Below are positions 49,051 to 60,493 of a DNA stretch of 64,000 nt, piece by piece. The notes beneath the pieces are model-generated. The model was given only the letters and a program-made list of their open reading frames with translations, did no database searches and had not been told where the DNA came from. The stretch covers positions 249,856 through 313,855 of the forward strand of contig CAJJDO010000049.1 of NCBI GenBank assembly GCA_905183005.1, given 5' to 3'. Every line of letters begins with the position of its first letter. Position 1 is the stretch's first letter. The stretch is from Paramecium pentaurelia (lineage: Eukaryota > Ciliophora > Oligohymenophorea > Peniculida > Parameciidae). Made by a program: the position numbers and the translations under genes.

Positions 49051-50075
49051 ATGAATAACAAAATCTTCTTATTTTAAAACACAAATACTTTGGCTCAAGC
49101 ATTAACCAATAAAATACATGAATTGGAGTACCAGTCTAAAAAAGGTACCAAATATCCTTTTGGTAATAATGAAGATTTTGTGGGGATTGGGTAAATGATT
49201 TTAGAGTTTTTTTTCTCTGATTACTTGATTTAAAGAGGGTAGGTATTTATGAAATTACACATAGTTATCCAAATAAAGAAACTTAAATAAAAAAGTCAAG
49301 TGATCTTGTGTTGTTGAGACAAAGACTATTAAGTGAAAGGAATTTGGCTGATATAGCAATAAGCTATAAGATTGATAATATTGTTTAAGTAGGAAATTAG
49401 ATCAACTTAAAGTAAGAAATAATGTACATAATAGAAAAAACCCTAAAATACTTGCTGAAACACTTAAATCAATAATAGCTGCCTAGTATTATGATTCTGG
49501 TTATGATTTAGATCATTTAAGAGAAGTTGTATAGCCTATACTCAAATAAGTTTTGGATAAGTATATAATATAACTACTAAAAACTTAGAGGATAAGCAGT
49601 GCCTTTAGTGGAGCTTAAATAGAATCCTAAATCAGCATTTTTAGAATTTGTGAATAGTTGTACAAATTTGAAACCAAAAGTATCAGTTGAATGGAAGAAG
49701 GATGCTTCTTAGAATGGAAACCCAATCAATGTATATTAAGTATAATTGGAATTAAATAATCTATTATTGATAAAGAGGGAGGGAATTAATAAGAGAAACA
49801 CTGAATAATTAGTGTATAGAGAAGCATTAAAAAGACTTAAATAGATTTAATTAAACTAATCATATTCATAAGGCTCGCAAAATTAATCAACTAAAACATA
49901 AGATAAAGAATCTGCAGAAGAAATTACTATATTAGATGAACTAGAAACCTCTATTATAGACTCCAGTTAATTTTTTTAATTTTCTGATCTAAGAGACACT
50001 GATCTAAGTTTAGTAGAAAATTAGGGAACTTTAGGATAAAAAGTAGAATCTCTATTGGAACAGTTTGCCTTATGA
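49051..50075 (+). CDS. RNase III-fold plus dsRBD protein, catalytically degenerate, mL44-like
   Basis: Introns 49239-49264, 49412-49434 and 49561-49588 (26, 23, 28 bp); 315 residues if the ATG at 49051 is used. The RNase III fold shows EDFVGIGQMILEFFFSDYL, VLLRQRLLSERNLADIAI and KILAETLKSIIAAQYYDSGY. Against the catalytic consensus (ERLEFLGDAVL and D-x-x-E-A-L), Glu and Asp are replaced in the first motif (V and Q) and Asp/Glu in the second (E and K). A dsRBD-like region follows (VSVEWKKD..VYQVQLELNNLLL..YREALKRL). One dead RNase III domain plus dsRBD and this length fit mitochondrial ribosomal protein mL44. A Dicer-like origin is the alternative. The N-terminus may extend upstream. Confidence 0.75.
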
Positions 50076-50719
50076 TTATAATTTATCACTCAAAGTAATA
50101 TAAATCAATATAGAAATTGATATAATTTAAATTACTATGCTAATTAATCTATATGATTTTTATTGAAAAATCTTATTCTCAATCCTTTATATAAATATAT
50201 ATCATTATAATAAGATTTTAATATCTAAACTTAATATTGTAGTATCAACATATTAATAAAATTTATCATATTTAAACAAGACATTTAAAATGAATGTAAT
50301 TATTTTTACAACCTATTAGCTTAACTTATAGAGAAAATAATTATTTAAAATATTAGATTATTGAACATCTGTAACAAATTTTCAATTAATTTTGAAAAGT
50401 AATTAATGTTAAATAGAATAACAAATACATTTGATGTCAATAAAACTAATAATAAAGATACATAAGATATGACATCAATTAAACTATTAATAAAATATTT
50501 ATAAATAATTCAATTTAGAAAATGAAAAATTATTAATAAAATGAAATAAAATGATCTAAAAAGCTTGTTAAATAATTAATTTTCAATTTAAAAAGATTGA
50601 TTAATATAATTAAAATATCTGATAGAATTTCTTAATAAGAATTTAATCTGAATATTAGTTATTATTATATAAATGTAATAATTATATAATTTTTGGATGT
50701 CACTTGAAATAATAATATA
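50076..50719. other. Convergent intergenic gap, AT-rich
   Basis: About 640 nt between the mL44-like and V-ATPase stops. No supported gene. Confidence 0.6.
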
Positions 50720-53372
50720 TCATTTTGAATTTGACTATTTCAGGTTGTCATTCAATATTTTTTTGTAAGAATACCCATTAAATAAATAACCATCTGCTTT
50801 ATAAAACTTATTCTGAAACTCAACCCTTTCATTAAAGTATACAGTACCAATGTAAACGAAGAGCATGCAAAAAGCATTCCATAACATCCATTGTCATTAA
50901 TACTCCAAAAGTAAGCAAAGCAAAAACGATATAAAAGTATCCTCCTAATAACCCACCTAAGATTCCTCCAATATCTAATTTGCCAGCCAAACACATATCA
51001 TAGAATACTTCTGCTAATTAACCATGTGCTAATGATAAAGCCCAAAGACGTAGATATGAAGCTGTATTACTGATTCCTCCTAATACAAATTCAATAGTTT
51101 CAATCATTTAATGAACCCAAATCTCACCTGAATCATGTTATTCATTACTCTATTCACTAAAACTCTTAAGATTGGCAGCATTTTATAAGTCATTATGAAA
51201 TTATTAATTATTATCTTCATCCTATTCAGATACTTGTTTTTCTAATACTAAAGGTTAATATTGAGAATCAGACATATTCACTTTGTGTTTATCATTCTTA
51301 GAACCCAAAATTAATGGTTTAGGCAGAAGCATCCAAGGTATACAAATAACAGCAATCAATGTTAAGATTTGTGTTAACTGTAATTAAAACTCAGCTTCAT
51401 TTGGAAATACAGGATTTACAGGTTTATCAAATGGTTTCAAGACTTAATTAATCATAGTTTCAATAATACTTGGATCAGTATTATTTTCATATGTATTTAA
51501 CCATTTGACTATTATAATGAAATCCATCCATCCAAAGGTACAAATCATGAATAATAATTGAGGAATGAATTCACAAAAGAAATCTAGATAATTTTTAAAA
51601 TATAAAGTATTGACTCCTTTCATCAGAATACCAAATAACATATGAATTACACCTAAAATAACTGATAATTTCATTTTATAGGAATTCATAAAATTCAAAC
51701 TTGAACCAGAAGCTTACCAAACTGGATCAACTCCAAATGGATATACACAATCTTTTGATTCTCTTTTCCATTCTTCTTTTTCAGGTGAATAACAACTACC
51801 AAATAAATTCAAGGATATAGATAGATAATCATTATAAATGAATCCATTATAAAATGCAAAGAATCCCATCAATACTATTAAATATCTAAAGGGTATCATC
51901 AAATTAAACATAGAATCTGTTTACTTTAAAAGATAATTTTTCCAAAATATTATATATAATCCACATAAAAATAACATGAATCCATGAGCAATATCTGCAA
52001 ACATTACTCCAAATAGGAATGGGAATGTTATTATGGTAAATAAACCAGGATTAACTTCTTAATATCGAGGTATTCCATATGTATTTACAATTTCCTAGAA
52101 TGGCATAGTTACTTCATTTAAATTGAAATAAGTAGGAGGTGAAGTTAATTATGGTTTGATTTCTTGAATTTAACCTGTTGGATAATGATCTCTATTATTT
52201 TTCATTGCATTTCTTAGTTTTTCTTCTACCATAATTTCCAATCCTTCTGGCAACCAAAAATATCCAGTAAATATTGATCCTCTCATTGTTAAGTAATTTA
52301 AATTTACATAAAGATACTTCTCCTTCAATACATATAAACGCATGTATTCAAAATAAGAGCAATTGCATCCTTATTTCTACAATACTAATTCATCTAATGA
52401 TTATTCTAATTATTGCTTTGACATTTCTATTAAATTTTTAACTTCTAATAATTGTTAATTTAATTCCATCATTTTTCTTTATAATTCATCCATTGAATTT
52501 GGATACTCAATTCTTTATCTATTAAAAGAGTCACACACTTTTAACAATTTCATTTTTAAAGAACTTGATTCTTCAGCTCCAGGATATACAATTACATACA
52601 GACATCTTGGTGATGATGTATTATTCTACATATATATTAAATTGAAACTTAATTTAAATGAAATGATTATCTCATAGAATTGTCTATTTGTTAATTGTTT
52701 AAATCCTTAATCTAGACCCAAGCATTTCCTTTAGTAACTCTAAATATTATTCTTTTAAATCTAACTTCTTCTTCTTTTTCAATTACACCTATTAATTAAC
52801 CAAATTTTAATTATTAATAATCATTTGGATTATGTGGTGTTTATCTAGATATTAATAAAAATAATAATAATACTATTAGAACATAGATTGACCTAAAATT
52901 TCTTTTGCATTTTCTAACACCAATTATTATTCTGTTATTATATTTACTCTATCCAATAGATTTTGTAAATTAGCAGATTACTCTTGAATTTATATTTTTT
53001 TTTGTTCTATTTCTGACTCCAATTCATCAAAATAAGTATGTCCTGGTTTCATTCTATCATATTAAACTTATGAAAAATAATCCAACAACTCTTCTACATT
53101 TTCACAATAATTAAGATTTTTTTTGAATTCCTTTAAGAGTAGCTCTAGACAACTCAATTTAAATAAGGAATCATCACATCTTATATTGATTAATTTTATT
53201 GATACCTTTTCACATAATTAGCAAATGGTCTGTTGATCATAGGTAATTATGGATCATAATCTACAAAATGCAATTATCCTAATCTTGCTAATTCATTCAT
53301 TACAACCCAAGCACTCTCTCTTGGGATTACTAAACTATAATATTTCATCTTTTTAGATCTAAAGAAACTCAT
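50720..53372 (-). CDS. V-type proton ATPase subunit a (V0)
   Basis: Introns 53180-53205, 52845-52873, 52626-52648 and 50826-50847 (26, 29, 23, 22 bp); 850 residues, normal for the family. N-terminal cytosolic half begins MSFFRSKKMKYYSLVIPRES and has FRVTKGNAWVQ. The membrane half contains FPFLFGVMFADIAHGFML, GSCY..CVYPFGVDPVW, and TASYLRLWALSLAHGQLAEVF with the essential Arg that exchanges protons with the c-ring, then MDVMECFLHALRLHWVEFQN. Pumps protons into vacuoles, endosomes or the contractile vacuole system, where Paramecium has many a-subunit isoforms. Start lies 37 nt after the SEC14 gene stop on the same strand. Confidence 0.96.
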
Positions 53373-53409
53373 ATTAATATTATATTTATTGAATGTATTA
53401 AACATTTTA

Positions 53410-54586
53410 TCAATCATCATCATCATCTTCTTTCTTAATTTGCATTTTAGCCATCTATTCTTATAATTTTAATTCATCTTCTTCTGAAGCAGGTACTTCT
53501 TTTTAAATTACTATTTCTGCTGTTTTCATAGATTCTACTGCTTTCAAGATTTCTTCAGTATATCCCCCTGGAATTTCTATATTAATAGGTGGCCTAATCT
53601 TACTATTAAGGATCATTACCAGAATTTTGTCAAATTAGCTACTTTTCCTCCATATTATTCTTCTAATTAATTTGCAGGGATACGCTCTTAAATTTTTGCA
53701 TATTCATTTGGTTTCAACATTTGAATTTTCTCCATTGTATCAGCATCAGCAACAGCTTTTTGTATAAATTTAATTTAAATACCTGAAACCATCTTCCATG
53801 AAAAATTCAAAGAACTTGAAGGATTTAATAAATATAATTTATCCAAACACCCACAAAAATTCACTTGCATTGTTTTTGTTGCAATTTAAATTGCCTATCA
53901 TATAGAATTTAATATTAAAACTTTAAATGGAAATTTAGAAAGTCCTAATTTTTTTGTGTCCATTATGAAAACCCAATTTTCTATCTTTCCTGGAATAAAA
54001 CAATTTTTCTTTATTATACCAAAATAGTAGCTTAATGCATTGATATAGACCTCTTCACTAAACTAAATATTATCTTTATTATTCACTTATTTTAAATTGA
54101 CTAATTCAAGATTCATTATTATAATGGGTCGTTGTTATTTATCTCTTCCAAAAGTATATACTATTCCTTTTTATAAAAATGCAATATTGATATCAGTTGG
54201 TTAGAAATTGTTTGGCACTGATCTCCAAACTAAATGAGATTATAAGACTTTTAAGTAATTCTTATCTTTAAATTTCCCACAATAAACCATTTTCAAAGTA
54301 TCACAGTCCTACCAACTATTGTGAATATATCAAAATATTTTACTCTGCAGGTAATTATATTTTATTCTTTGCTACTATTTTCATGAAATCTGCCATCTTC
54401 TCTTTTTCATAAGCATCATAAGGCACATTCTCCCAAATTCTTCTCTAACTTTTGGATCTCTCTTTTCTCTTTATGTACTATTCTAAATCAATCAACAGTA
54501 TTCATACGATCATGCACTATTGCATCAACTAAATATTAAGCAGGTTTTAGATATTCAAAATTCAGAACCACCTATTATTATTGCAT
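53410..54586 (-). CDS. SEC14/CRAL-TRIO lipid-transfer protein
   Basis: Introns 54483-54507, 54316-54343, 53895-53921 and 53594-53619 (25-28 bp); 356 residues. CRAL-TRIO N-terminal helix region: DCDTLKMVYCGKFKDKNYL and LQSHLVWR. Lipid-binding domain: FGRDKQQRPIIIMNLE, WVFIMDTKKLGLSKFP, LDKLYLLNPSSSLNFSW, and IPANQLEEQYGGK, the classic end motif. The C-terminus is acidic (EEDELKLQEQMAK, KKEDDDD). Predicted phosphoinositide/phosphatidylcholine transfer protein at Golgi or endosomal membranes. The gene lies just upstream of V-ATPase subunit a on the same strand. Confidence 0.9.
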
Positions 54587-55152
54587 ATTAATTTTATTTT
54601 AAAATGAGAATATTTTAAATTATACTTATTTCAATCATAGTATTTAGTATCATTCAATAGGTAATGAATATAAAAGATTGATATATAAATGTGACTACAT
54701 ATCTATGTTATTATTTTGGACTTAAAAATTAAGGCATTTTTGGAAATTTATTGAATGGTATAAAAACAAAAGAAACATAAATCAAATTAATGAGATTAGA
54801 AGTAATTGTTCCAGTAAAGAATATATAATGAGATATCAAATTTTAATATTTAACTTTATTTGTTCTTTCATTTTTTATTATTTTATTTCCCTCTTTGAAT
54901 AACACTTTCGAATTCATCTCAAAATAATTAACCATTATAATTTATATCTTCATAAAAAAGTTTATCATAATACTTATAATCTCTAGAGGAAAAGATTATT
55001 AGCTTTAATAGATGCTCATTAATATTAATTGATGTCATGAAAAACTCTAAATATAATGAATTGTAAAAATATGATATTCATCATAATCTTAGAGTAATTG
55101 AAATATATTCAAAAAATGAGAATTATTATTAATGACAAATTACCAATTTATA
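54587..55152. other. Intergenic, AT-rich
   Basis: Upstream of the SEC14 gene, downstream of TRM112. No supported gene. Confidence 0.55.
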
Positions 55153-55578
55153 TCATTGTTCATCTTCTGTAAGGATCATATTAGGTATTCCATTTGTGAT
55201 TGGATAATTTCTTTTACATGATGGATTAGGGCAAGTCAATTGGCCATCCATTATGTGAGTCTATATAAAATTCTTTCTTTAAATTATTACCTCAAATAAA
55301 ACTCTATGCAAGTCTTTTAAAAAAGCTAAGTCTTATTCCACATTAGGAGGAATTTATTTAGGGAATTATTTGAATCCAAGCTATCTTATAATTCAATCTT
55401 TTACTTCTCTGACTGTATTGGATAATACCTCAAAATCAAGTTTAGGAATTAACTTTAATATTGCATCTTTTTTGAATTCTAATTCCATAATAACACTCTT
55501 ATTCACTTCTATTTTAAGTGGATAATTGTTCTTATCACATTTGTTACACATTAGTAAATTATGAACCAATAATCTCAT
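55153..55578 (-). CDS. TRM112: TRM112 methyltransferase activator
   Basis: Introns 55381-55404 (24 bp) and 55261-55290 (30 bp); 123 residues, the usual size. Starts MRLLVHNLLMCNKCDKNNYPL and ends with TCPNPSCKRNYPITNGIPNM then LTEDEQ, the two halves of the zinc-binding domain (C-x2-C and C-x4-C) around a helical insert (LKLIPKLDFEVL). TRM112 is the zinc-binding partner that activates tRNA, rRNA and eRF1 methyltransferases (TRMT11, BUD23, MTQ2, TRM9). The first intron is set by the continuation into LGFKQFPKQIP. Confidence 0.94.
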
Positions 55579-55976
55579 ATTAATTAAATATTTATATATA
55601 TTTTTATGACATTTTTATTGAGTATTTTCATTTAATAGCATATTTAAAGTAATATTAATAAAATATATTAATTCATCATAAGTATTTAATCTTTATTATA
55701 AATGTAAAGTAAGTATACATTCTTCCTTTAATATATAAATATTTTAATTATAATAATACATAAGTAATTCTTCTGAATAATATTTTAGAATAGAAAGATG
55801 TTCAACTCATCAAAGGTTGAAAGTACAATAAAAATATTTTTGAACCAAATATTAATAATCATGAAATTAGTTTTTAGATTTTTATTTGATATATTATAAT
55901 GTCTTTTGAATTGCAGAGAAGTTACTGGTCAAGTGATTTAAAGAGATATAACATAAAAAATAATTTTTTATATAAA
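55579..55976. other. Intergenic, AT-rich
   Basis: Nothing recognised; lies between the TRM112 start and the stop of the small acylated protein gene. Confidence 0.55.
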
Positions 55977-56348
55977 TCAAAGTATTAATTACTTACGTTT
56001 TTGAATTAAAGTACTTTGATTAATACTTTTTAGCTTCGGTACCTTTCGTTTTATATTGTACAATTTATCATAAACAAAATAGTATCTTTTTGAATTTGGA
56101 GAGTCATGAACACTGACAATTCTATTTACAAACTCCCTTTAACTTTGTTCCTATGTTGCTTTTTCAGAATTTTAGTGTAGCTCATCTGTGTCTAATAAAC
56201 ATATCTCTGAATTAGGACTCTCTCCACCAATTTTTTCTTCAACCCAACATGGAGGTTCAAAACTATCCTAAACTTATTCCCTAATCCTCTATTAATAAGT
56301 TGTAGTAATCAAATGACCACTTTAATTGGTAGATGTACATACTCCCAT
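55977..56348 (-). CDS. Small protein with N-myristoylation/palmitoylation-type start
   Basis: Intron-free, 123 residues. MGVCTSTNQSG has Gly2 and Cys4, fitting dual acylation and membrane attachment. The rest is polar and soluble: QDSFEPPCWVEEKIGG in the middle, then VHDSPNSKRYYFVYDKL and a basic C-terminus (IKRKVPKLKSINQ). No domain recognised. Similar N-terminal logic to the MORN protein at 27003-27953 but no sequence similarity otherwise. A candidate peripheral membrane protein. Confidence 0.68.
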
Positions 56349-57365
56349 TTTTTAGTAAAAGGAGACTAATAATTTAATAATAAATATTCCTCAAAATTTT
56401 ATTTATTGGAAACATAAATAGTTTAATTTCAAAATGATTTAAAAAAGACAAGTTTTAATGAAATATTAAAAAGATGCCTTAGAACACCATTTTAATCTGG
56501 CTAGATAAAAACTCCATTAGAACTAAAAAAGAATCAGGAATAATAAGTATATGCATATATGTAATTGATTGTGATTAATTTTAATATTCTGTCCTTCTTT
56601 TAACAATTATAGAAAATCTTATTTACCTCATTTTACAGTATATTGGAAAATTTGAATTTTCACATATATTTTTCAATTATCTAATACACAATTAATTAGT
56701 TAAAATAACACTGATATTAATAGATGATAATTTTATTTAAGCAACTCATAAATATTTGCATATTTTGTTAGTGATCAATATTTTATCAATACAAAATATA
56801 AAAATATTTACCTCTTATAAATTATAGTTTTCTTTTTAAAAAATTCTTGATCTTTTAACAGAATTAGCCATCTTTTATAATATAACAGTGTGCATTTCTT
56901 TTTAGTATTTATATTAAAATGAACTCTATATATTAATAAATGATATTTTTATAATATATCTAAGTCTTTAAAAAATACGATTATCTATTCTTATTAATAC
57001 ATAAAATAGTAAAAATGATAAATATCTATTAACAAATGTTATATAGAAATCTAAGAAATTATAGAGAACTTCAAACTTAATAATATTGAATTTTTTGACT
57101 TTTTATTGGTTATTCTTTTTAGAGTCAAATTAATTATTGCAGATCATATCAGACTAAGAATACTTGTCCTATTTGAAAGAAGTAATGCTTTGATTTTACT
57201 TACATTATGATGTGCAAAAGATCATAATTAATAAGATATCTTTATCTTGGTTTGTGAAACATATTTGTAAAGATTGAATTTGAACAGAAATTAAAAATGA
57301 AAAGAATGAATTAGATTTAGATATTGAAATATTCAATTTAAAGTTATATAGGATAATTTGATTGA
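56349..57365. other. About 1 kb gap with weak coding hints
   Basis: Minus strand: a short frame from ATG 56871 (MANSVKRSRIFQKENYNLQE, then GAG|GTAAATA) and, further down, a stretch reading SSNGVFIQPDQNGVLRHLF (about 56515-56460) that ends at TGA. They might be first and last exons of a small gene, but the connection is not visible. No other signals. Confidence 0.3.
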
Positions 57366-58969
57366 TCATCTTCTTATTAGGTTTTCTTTTTAGGTCATGA
57401 AATTTTGATATTGCATATTTAATACGTCATGGATTGTACAAGCACGATTTATCAATTATTATTTTGTACTCAATTTTTCTTAAGAGTTTTTATTTTCTCT
57501 TGGATAATGAGTAGAAGGTTCTCTATGATAAGGAACATCACGAGTAGCATAATTATGTTTTTCAGGTACTTTAGGTGATTCAGATTATTTCATTGTTTTT
57601 TTATCAAAAACATCAAATAATTGATCTTTCCATTTGCTTACTAAATTATTCTTTTAAGATATCTGACTATCAAATAGTTTTTTAGAATTATTATTATTTC
57701 TACTCTTATCATCACTATCTTCATAAATAAATTTTTATTTAGGATTTGCATTCAGACTCTCTTAAGTCAAAACTTTCTAATTCTTTTTATCCTTTTCCTT
57801 CTCTCTATAATCTTTAAATTCATTAAGATCTTTACTCTCTCTAATAGTATTTTTTTCTAATGATAAATGAGATTTATCATTTTTAGGCCATAATTCATTA
57901 AGTTTCTCTGATTTAATAGGACTAAATTTGTTTGGTCTATCTTATCTTTCAAAATGAACATTTAGTTTTGAATCTAAAGGTTTCTCATCTGAATTTTGAT
58001 TTTTCATAAATAAATCTTTTTATCTAATTGATTGAGGAAAATCTTATAATAAATTAGGAACAGTTGCACTTAACTAAGATTAGGCATTTGTTGATAATTT
58101 AAGTAATTGTCTCTATGTAGCTAATATTGAAGATTTCTATAATATTATTATAATAATGATTACAATTTAGAGAGAAGATGATGGAGTATTTAAAGACTTT
58201 TCTATATCAATTAATAATTTACTAATATCTTCTTAAGATTTATTTAAATTTTAATACATTAATGAATTAATTTCTTCTTGAAATTAAGCCATTTATTGTA
58301 TTTATTATTCAAGATCTTTTTCTTATTTTTAAATTTCTAATAATTGAATCATTTCTAAACTATTTATATCATTAAATGTTTAATTTTTCTTTTATTCTAA
58401 ACTCAAAATAAACTAATGATTAATATAGTAATAATTACTTATTAATATTGACTATTTATTTCATCTTTAGTTTATTTACATTTTGATTGAAATTAATGTT
58501 TCTGATCCTATATATCTTTGATGGCTTCAAATTTAGATTTAAAACTCTTTTCTAATCTCTCTAAATACAATTATAGTCTTTCATTGGCCATTGAATTCTT
58601 CTAATTTGATTAATGTTGAGATCCATCATTTTATACACCCAAATCACGTAAATCATCAATTACTTCAACTACTTCACTATCGTTATTAGATTTAGAATTA
58701 ATTTAATTTTATTCAATTAACGGAACTATGATTTCTTTGATGACCATATGAAGGGCTTCAACTGTATCTTAATCAAGTTTAGTAAGATGATTGCATTTAA
58801 AACATACTGCTACTCTTTCAAGTTCTTCTAGATTTTACTTCTCCTGTTAAATTTATAAGTAATTATAGGCTAAACATATCAAACAAAATTTATGATCGCA
58901 TTCTAATTTTACATAAGTCTCTGGTACTGTCTAACATTGATCACATTCAACATCTTATTAAGAATCCAT
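57366..58969 (-). CDS. RING-finger protein with coiled coil (probable E3 ubiquitin ligase)
   Basis: Introns 58413-58438 (26 bp) and 58137-58163 (27 bp); 516 residues. N-terminal RING pattern: CDQC, then LECDHKFCLICL, then CFKCNH, giving C-x2-C, C-x-H-x2-C-x2-C and C-x2-C ligands of a C3HC4 RING. An acidic helix follows (SEVVEVIDDLRDLG), then coiled coil (ANERLQLYLERLEKSFKSKF; QKQEKDLEQQ). The C-terminal half is low-complexity, Ser/Lys/Asn-rich. RING plus coiled coil suggests a TRIM-like E3 without B-box or SPRY. Substrate unknown. Confidence 0.82.
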
Positions 58970-59363
58970 TTCAATATTCTATACTAATTTAATTAATATA
59001 TTAATTTTATATCGTTAGATTAAAGAAAACTTATTGAATTTTAATCATTTCAAGTTGATTAAATAACTATTAGAAAAGTATTCATTTAAAATTATAAACA
59101 TAATCTAATCTATCTTAAATAAATTACTTTTTATTTTAAATTTTTTAAAACACTTAAGCATTTTATAATACAAATATAAAAATTATTTTAATATTTGATA
59201 ATAGTTTTAAAAAAATTTAATCAGAATTAAAATGATCAACCTTATTAATTACGAATTATTGCTGATATTTTATATTAGTACGCACTAAATCTGAATAAAA
59301 ATAGAAATTTATGTTAAATTTTTCAATAATTATAATAAAAACTTATTTAAAATAATCTACACC
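58970..59363. other. Divergent intergenic region
   Basis: About 394 nt between the RING and kinase starts; AT-rich, presumably both promoters. No motif recognised. Confidence 0.55.
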
Positions 59364-60147
59364 ATGCTTTTTCCAGAACTTTAATCATTAGAAGACTTTG
59401 AATATATTAAAAATCTAGGATCAGGATATTCTTCAACGTATTATACTTTATTCTATTATCATAGTGTTGATCTATATAAACATATTTAAACCAATAAAAT
59501 AGTAGCCGTGAAGAAATTATCGATAAAGAATTTATCTTAATCAGAATGTAGAAAAACTTATGATACTGAAATAACTATCCTAACAAAATTAAAAGGTTGC
59601 TCAAATGTAGTTTAATTAATTGGATTTGGATTCTACACAACCATAGATAATAGTACTAGAAGAACGAAAACTTTAAATAATTATTTCTTAATTTTAGAAT
59701 ATATTGATGCATAACCTTTGGATAAAAATAATGAAAGAATTATTAAATAATTCTACTACAAACTTTTATAAAGTATAATTTATAATCTATATTGTAGCTG
59801 TTTAAAAAATTCATGAATTAGGAGTAGTTCATAGAGATTTAAATTTAAATAACGTGTTGGTATAAAATAATGAACCTATACTGATTGATTTTGCCTTTGG
59901 AGCAGTTACAAATGGCAAGTAGAAATTTGCTGAATTTTATGGAACTAAACCTTATGTAGCTCCAGAAATTGTTGATGGATAATCCTATCTTCCATACCCT
60001 ACTGAAGTATATAGTTTAGGAGTTATATTATTGGAATTGATAAATAACAATGAATCCTAAGAAATAGCAGCCTAGATGATGCAATAAAATCCTTATAAAA
60101 GACCTAACCTGGAAGATGTTATTGCCCATCCTTACTTCTAATTTTGA
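59364..60147 (+). CDS. Small divergent protein kinase
   Basis: One intron (59773-59797, 25 bp); 252 residues, close to a bare kinase domain. Motifs: LGSGYSSTYYTLF for the Gly loop, VAVKKLSIKN with the catalytic Lys, FLILEYIDAQPL, HRDLNLNNVLV with catalytic Asp and Asn, IDFAFGAV where DFG should be, GTKPYVAPEIV, VYSLGVILLELI, and NPYKRPNLEDVIAHPYF. The DFG triad reads DFA, while Asp is kept. Lys, HRD and DF are present, so some activity is possible. No regulatory domain. Family not assigned. Confidence 0.87.
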
Positions 60148-60493
60148 TTTTAATTATTTGTATTTCTCTAATATCAATTATTACTTAATATCTCACAAAT
60201 ACATAACAAATACTCTTGAATACTATAATTATATTCTTTATATCAATCAAATTAGTTTATTTTATTATAAATTATCTAATATACTATATAATCTATATTA
60301 TTAATAACATAACATTATTATTAGAATAAATTCTATAATGAATATAACAAAATCATACTATAATTATTTAATTATTAAGCATTTCATTTAACAAATATGT
60401 TTATTATACTTTGAGATTCAAATGGTAATAATATAAATTTAAATAAGTAAATAATTTACATATATTTGATATAATTTATTTATTTTTCAATAA
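60148..60493. other. Intergenic, AT-rich
   Basis: Separates the kinase stop and the SPEF2-like start. Nothing recognised. Confidence 0.6.

Noticed and set aside
49051..50075. Active Dicer-like nuclease
   Set aside because: Catalytic acidic residues are missing and only one RNase III domain is visible; mL44-like is the simpler call.
51714..51911. Separate short genes between 50.7 and 52 kb (minus strand)
   Set aside because: They are fragments of V-ATPase subunit a cut by in-frame TAA/TAG under the standard code; with Gln at those codons they join into one protein.
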